From NCBI GenBank assembly GCA_005784505.1, contig VCAZ01000001.1, positions 2,841,597-2,905,596 on the forward strand: a DNA stretch of 64,000 bases, written 5' to 3'. This DNA is from Bagarius yarrelli. Taxonomy: Eukaryota; Chordata; Actinopteri; Siluriformes; Sisoridae. The notes beneath the pieces were generated by a model. It saw nothing but the letters and a program-made list of their open reading frames with translations, made no database searches and had not been told where the DNA came from. Of this stretch, positions 59,489 to 64,000 are shown piece by piece (within the stretch, counting starts at the first letter, position 1; every line of letters begins with the position of its first letter). The position numbers were made by a program, and so were the translations under genes.

Positions 59489-59818
59489 GTTGTCCAATCT
59501 CGGTCCTGGAGGGCTGGTGTCCTGCAGTTTTAGGCTCCAACTTGCCTCAACACACCTACCTAGAGGAAGTGGTGGCTTAATGGTTAAAGTGTTGGACCGA
59601 TACCAGCCTGATCAGGGTTCGATTCCCAGCACTGCCATGCCACCACTGTGGGCCCCTGAGCAAGGCCCTCAACACCCAATTGCTCAGCTGTAAAATAAAG
59701 AGATAAAAGTAAATCCCTCTGGATTAGGGTGTCTGCCAAAGTTTACTTAGCAAGGTGTTGATTAGGGTTGGAGCTAAACTCTGCAGGACACCGGCCCACC
59801 AGGCCTGAGACTGCCCAC
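59489..59818. mobile_element. Palindromic hAT MITE (family E), split by a SINE
   Basis: Left half 'CTCGGTCCTGGAGGGCTGGT...CAACTTGCCTCAACACACC', right half 'GATTAGGGTTGGAGCTAAAC...GCAGGACACCGGCCC'. Outer termini are truncated. A stray CAGGGGTGTCCAAA, the usual terminus of a related subfamily, lies 170 bp upstream at 59308-59321. Confidence 0.75.
59572..59741 (+). repeat. Family A SINE nested in the MITE
   Basis: 'GGAAGTGGTGGCTTAATGGT', GGTTCGATTCCCAGCAC, 'GGGCCCCTGAGCAAGGCCCT', 'AATCCCTCTGGATTAGGGTG'. Both SINE ends abut MITE sequence. Confidence 0.85.
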
Positions 59819-59923
59819 TAAACTACTGACTAAAATTTTAGTAAAGCTACTATTATTATAAACTTTACGGAAATGCATTTTAATTAAAACATTTTAAAGC
59901 GAATTTGTAGTGAATTTCAACCC

Positions 59924-60947
59924 TTAATTAAAGCTAACCTTCATATTTCTTTCCTACTTTAAAGCTTGACTGTGGTCAAAAGTCCAGAGTCTCATTCACA
60001 TTGTTTATTGCCTTAGTAACGTTTATAGAAGAAGGCAAACACCAGCTACATCATGTAGTACAGCTATGCAGCTCATTGATTTTAGGGACCGAAGCGAATG
60101 ACCTCATGGTGTTAGCCGTCTCAATGGTGCCTGCCGAGGTCAGTGTGTCGAAAGCTTTGCTACAGGCAATGGGAGAGAAATATTCGGTTGCCAAGTAGCA
60201 AATACTGAGCTCTTAACGAGCAACAGGTGCCCATCAACCTGCCATGGCAAGAAGAAGGCATGTCACAGCTGTGGCATGAGTCAAAAGCTGCTTTTGTCTG
60301 ATGGACTGATGTTATGTGGTCAATTCTAGCTGGTGTTAATACTGTACCAGCACTAAAAGCACTAAAAGCACTGAAACTTAGTTCGAAATATCATATTAGC
60401 GAGGAAAGCTAAAGTAAAAGTGTATAAATGAAAGCGCCTTCATATTATTTTATTAATTGGTCTAAAATATACAACCTGTATATCTTTTTTTAACTAACTA
60501 ACCATCTTGTTTTTGGCGAATTTTATTATAGATGAACCGGTGGTGCGGTGAAAAACAAAACGTTATTCATGAGCTCAGGTTACTGCTGTTCTCTCCCCAT
60601 GTTGCCAGAGTTCATGCCCAGTTTCCTCCCCCCTTTTAGAAACATGCGAGCAGGTGGATTGCCACCTCTATGTTGTCTCTAGGTGTAAACGAGTGTGTGA
60701 ATGTGTTTAAACATTGATCTTTTATGATCTGTTATGAACAGCACCATGACTTTGACCACGGCAAAGCCGTTATTGAGTATAAACATACAAACAAACTTCT
60801 GGTTTCTGATTTGTAACTAAATTTTACAAAAATCACAGACTTTTAACAGTGTAAAATTTTCAATACTTGACAGATGCCCCTCATCCAGAGAGATCTTTGC
60901 TATGTATGTACTTTCCTCAGTTGCCCAGTAATTGCAGCCTGATAGTT
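59924..60947. other. Intergenic; unrecognised balanced sequence and an old repeat
   Basis: About 59960-60310 has balanced, non-repetitive sequence with a 65-codon frame (60001-60198), not recognised. About 60580-60720 ('CCCAGTTTCCTCCCCCCTTT', 'GTGTAAACGAGTGTGTGAAT') looks like a heavily decayed relative of family C. A scrap of family A ('GACAGATGCCCCTCATCCAG') lies near 60869-60888. Confidence 0.35.
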
Positions 60948-61075
60948 TACATTTACATTTACAACATTAGGCAGGTGTCTTTATCCAGAGCGACATACAT
61001 TTACCTGTTTTTATTTTATAGAACAGCAGTTGGAGGTAAGGGACCGTTCTCAGGGACCCAGCAGTGGCAAGAATT
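60948..61075 (-). repeat. Family A SINE (tail and core half)
   Basis: 'TACATTTACATTTACAACAT', 'GTCTTTATCCAGAGCGACAT', then a decayed middle 'CGTTCTCAGGGACCCAGCAG'. The head is replaced by unrelated sequence. Confidence 0.8.
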
Positions 61076-62442
61076 CTGTAACCTCCCTGTGTTATGCACA
61101 AGGCCCATTGCAAGATGGCAGAAGTTCCCACGCTGCCATGAAGTCTACTATGGAGATCCCCCTCTTCAGCCGGTAGTCCAGCTCAGAGAAGCGGAAACCC
61201 ATCAGGGTGTGAGCCAACTGGCAATTGAGCGTTTCCTGTGCACTCTATCACTTGTGGGGTTAACCAACCCCAAGCTCGGAGCACCATATGAGATCCTATG
61301 CCCTGAAGCACCACTGGTGGCAGGTGTAGCACAATGTCTTCTGAGAGGAAGCGAACCTTCTGTTCACTGAGAAGGTTCAGGTAACAAGTAGGGTACGGTG
61401 TTGACGGCAAAGAAGCCCGGGGCTTACAGTATGTACACCCTGTCTTTTTAAGAAAAAAAAAGGAAAATATGGCGACAGAAAGAGAAATAGGGCAGAAATT
61501 TAAGTGGTGTATTTATTCATGTCCTAGATTTATCACATGCATGGCTTTTAGTGTGTTAGCTGCCTGGGAGTGAAGCATGCCCACTCCCTGCTGACTGCAG
61601 GTATTGTGAGCACCTGGCAATGCGTGTGCTTCGCTCCTCTCTGGCTCTCTTTAATAAGGATGGCCAGGCACTGAGTCCCTAATGCTCAGGCCCCGGTGCC
61701 ACTGCTGATGTCCTGGGGCTCCTCGCCAGATCTAGTGAAGGAGTATGAAACGGGTCGGGCCTTGATCTGGCTGAGAAAGCACGCTCTGCAAGATGTTTGA
61801 CAGTTTATTCAACACAGCTGAAGGCATCTTTAATGGAAAGTAACTGTTAGAAAACACAATTTGCCCCTGTATTTTCTAACAGCAGCCCTTCCCCTTCCTC
61901 CTGGGTATTTTTAGGATTTTCGAGCTCTGAGGTGTTTCCAAAGCTCATTTATCATCATTATACTTTCCAACTTTTTTTTAAGCCCACCACCGAACGGTTC
62001 ATCCTCTTCCAGTGTGTGTTTTGGGTGTTTCCCCAGTTGCGGTTGGTAGGTCAATATGTTGCACCTGCCACAAGGCTGTCATGTCATACGTTATGTTCAA
62101 CCAGCAACAAACATCTTAATGTTCAGTTCTGAATTGAGGTTGATGTTGTTCTAATTATAATGTTGTTGTTTTTTAAGTTTGTTCTTTAATGTATTTACAA
62201 GAAGGCATTGCTTCAAAATTGAAATTATTAGTCTAGGTTAGTAAATCTGCTTTCTTAAGTACAAGTACATCCCCTCAAGCGCTGAATTTATTTAATATGG
62301 ATACAAATAGTTTAGTAATATATAATTTCCTACAGTAAAACTTGTGTTTATTGCAGGTCTGCTGATTTGTTTGTTGTGTTGGGCAGGGATGCTGGAACTT
62401 CCTGCAAGGTGTCATGGGGGTTTGGAAAGAAGGTAAGGAAAT
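61076..62442. other. Repeat-poor stretch, no gene recognised
   Basis: About 61080-61430 and 61560-61830 are GC-richer and non-repetitive. A plus-strand frame running 60867-61370 is open across the SINE remnant and this block, but no domain is recognisable. Possible conserved non-coding DNA or decayed coding sequence. Confidence 0.3.
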
Positions 62443-62497
62443 ATGTGTGTGTGTGTGTGTGTGTGTGTGCGTGCATATGTGTGTGTGTGTGTGTGTG
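62443..62497. repeat. (GT)n microsatellite, interrupted
   Basis: GT run broken once by CGTGCATAT. Confidence 0.95.
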
Positions 62498-62659
62498 CAA
62501 CACAGTCACACCTTACATAGGATTCAGCAGTGATTACATAACATATTTCATTCAACTAAACTAAAAACTAAACAAAAATACTGAATTATTCCCAGCATAT
62601 ATTTTTTATATAGAATACCAAGATTATAGATTTCATAGTACGATTCAGTGTAAAGTAAA

Positions 62660-62796
62660 CATTCATCCATCTTCTATACCTGCTTATTCCCTAATTCAGG
62701 GTCATAAGGATCTGCTGGAGTCTATCCCAACTGTCTCTGCAAGGGTGAAAGGCAGGAGGGGTACACCTTGGACAGGTTGCCAGTTCATCACAGAGC

Positions 62797-62827
<31 letters not shown>

Positions 62828-62990
62828 TCACTCCTATGGGCAATTTAGAATCACCAACCAATCTAACATACATGCACAGGGAGAACAGGCTCCACACATG
62901 TTCTCCTCGTGCTTCCCATGCAGGGGAAAGACCCGGGACCTTCTTGCTGTGAGGCAACAGTGCTAACCACTAAGCCACCGTGCTGCCCCC
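62660..62990 (-). repeat. Family C SINE-like repeat with perfect 9-bp TSD
   Basis: Reverse copy flanked by TAAAGTAAA on both sides (62651-62659 and 62991-62999). Contains an expanded CA run (62797-62823). Part of the 'TTTCCTCCCACAGTCC' segment is deleted. Confidence 0.9.
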
Positions 62991-62999
62991 TAAAGTAAA

Positions 63000-63380
63000 G
63001 TTAAATAATGTAAAAGTAGAAAAAAAATTAGGCGAACAAAAAATCATTACATTTAGAGCTGAGTATAAATATCGACAGAGATATTACAGCAATATTTGTT
63101 TTTCAACGATCGTTATTCAATATTGTAACCTTTAGTATCGTTACATATTTAAATTACATTAAGATCTGATTCAAGTCGATTCATGTCTACGTTATTATTG
63201 AATAAAAACAAGCAAGCAACTTCCTCCTCCTTTCCAGGAGATGTCGCTGACACATACGGCCATTATCTCAGAGGCAAAAATGGCGGAAAAATAATGTACT
63301 ACATAGCAACATATCGTAATCTATTTTATCGTGACCCATGTATCGCGATATGTATCGTATCGTGAGGCCCTTGACAACAC
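63000..63380. repeat. Possible hAT-like dispersed element rich in ATCG words
   Basis: 'GAGCTGAGTATAAATATCGA' near 63056 and 'ATCGCGATATGTATCGTATC' near 63343 followed by GTGAGGCCC resemble the ends of fish hAT families with 'cgatacgatacatatcgcgata' words. No TSD found. Confidence 0.35.
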
Positions 63381-64000
63381 ACAGTCTCAGTTTCTTTAGC
63401 ACTTTAGGTCGTTATTTATTTGAAGTATGAATAAAAGGTCATGATAATCAGTTTAACATGACCTCAGTTACATACTGTACATTATTATATTACTTAGTAT
63501 TTATGTGTCTCCTATAAAAGCAGTAAGCCATGTGATAAAAATACACAAAAACAATAGCATCTCCCTGCCAAATGTAAAGTCAACATAAATTGCACTTATT
63601 TTTAATCTTTAGCAAATCGTATATGGTTCAGTTTGTTTAGCCAAAGATGGAATATATCTGGCTGCATCCTAGTCTAGACACCAGTCCATCACAAAACTAA
63701 ATAAATAGATGTATTTCTATGTTTTTTTAGGTATACAGCTTTTTTTGCCAAGCTTAATCTGTTGCAACTCACCAGCTAACGGATTCCACCGTGATGTTAC
63801 ACCCCCTGTGCATCCAAAACAGCTTACTGAAAGTCAGTACAGTTACATTCCACATTTTGATTTACAACCAACAGTCACGTCTGCTTAAAGCCCAGCTGAG
63901 ATATATGCCTTTGCTCCTCTGGCTGTATTACAAAGTAAACCCTCTTGCAAGGCTATAAATGCTAGCAACATGGCGTTACTTCCTATGGGGGATGCCTTGT
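63381..64000. other. Intergenic to the window end
   Basis: AT-rich. 'CTAGTCTAGACACCAGTCCA' near 63671-63690 faintly recalls family C. Nothing else recognised. Confidence 0.35.

Larger units (their letters stand above)
59324..59923. repeat. Long inverted repeat / foldback element enclosing other insertions
   Basis: The left arm (59324-59427, 'AAATTCACTACAAAATCGCT' to 'GTAGCTTCACTGAAATTTAG') matches the complement of the right arm (59829-59923) along its length, with small indels. Shared core: AAAGTTTATAATAATAGTAGC. The region between holds a family E MITE and a SINE. It may be a long-TIR MITE. No TSD could be fixed. Confidence 0.75.

Overview
This is a stretch of vertebrate nuclear DNA, almost certainly from a teleost fish. 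The evidence is its many fish-type tRNA-derived SINEs (including one with the V-SINE-type core 'TCGCTCTGGATAAG'), palindromic hAT MITEs starting CAGGGGTG, long GATA/TCTA, CA and TA microsatellites, AT-rich spacers, and one intronless Shaker-type potassium channel gene with vertebrate Kv1 features. The SINE mix suggests an otophysan fish, perhaps a catfish, but this is not proven.

Only one protein-coding gene can be supported: a complete, single-exon Kv1 channel on the minus strand (16134-17579, 481 aa), closest by eye to Kv1.3 (kcna3). It has a T1 domain, six membrane segments, an S4 sensor, a TVGYGD filter, a PVP bend and a C-terminal TDV PDZ ligand. A CpG-rich patch lies just upstream on the gene's own strand (about 17589-17880) and is probably its promoter/5' UTR. 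In mammals KCNA3 sits next to KCNA2 and KCNA10. Neither paralogue is inside this window, and no other gene could be recognised in the ~46 kb upstream of the channel.

The rest is intergenic and mostly a mosaic of mobile-element relics: about 20 copies of a V-SINE-like family (A); seven copies of a second tRNA-SINE (B); about ten copies of a third (C), two of which have exact target-site duplications (TSDs) of variable length; one copy of a fourth (D); four palindromic hAT MITE copies; two other hAT elements; at least three solo-LTR-like elements with short TSDs; four fragments of a '...TATTTCTATAGCGC...' dispersed repeat (F); and a decayed LINE ORF2 tail. Layout: 0-16 kb SINEs, LTR, huge tetranucleotide satellite, 3' flank of the channel; 16-18 kb channel and promoter; 18-30 kb dense repeats, with a hAT element and a tandem segmental duplication at 21.4-23.7 kb; 30-64 kb gene-desert-like sequence with repeat-poor islands (notably 37.4-40.4 kb) that could be conserved regulatory DNA.

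The observations most worth checking are a 70-bp sequence present twice (69/70 identical) with unrelated flanks, a cysteine at the outer-pore TEA/inactivation site of the channel, a three-level nested insertion at 59.3-59.9 kb, and a near-perfect inverted repeat around a TA microsatellite at 34.6-34.7 kb. I found no convincing new multi-gene system.
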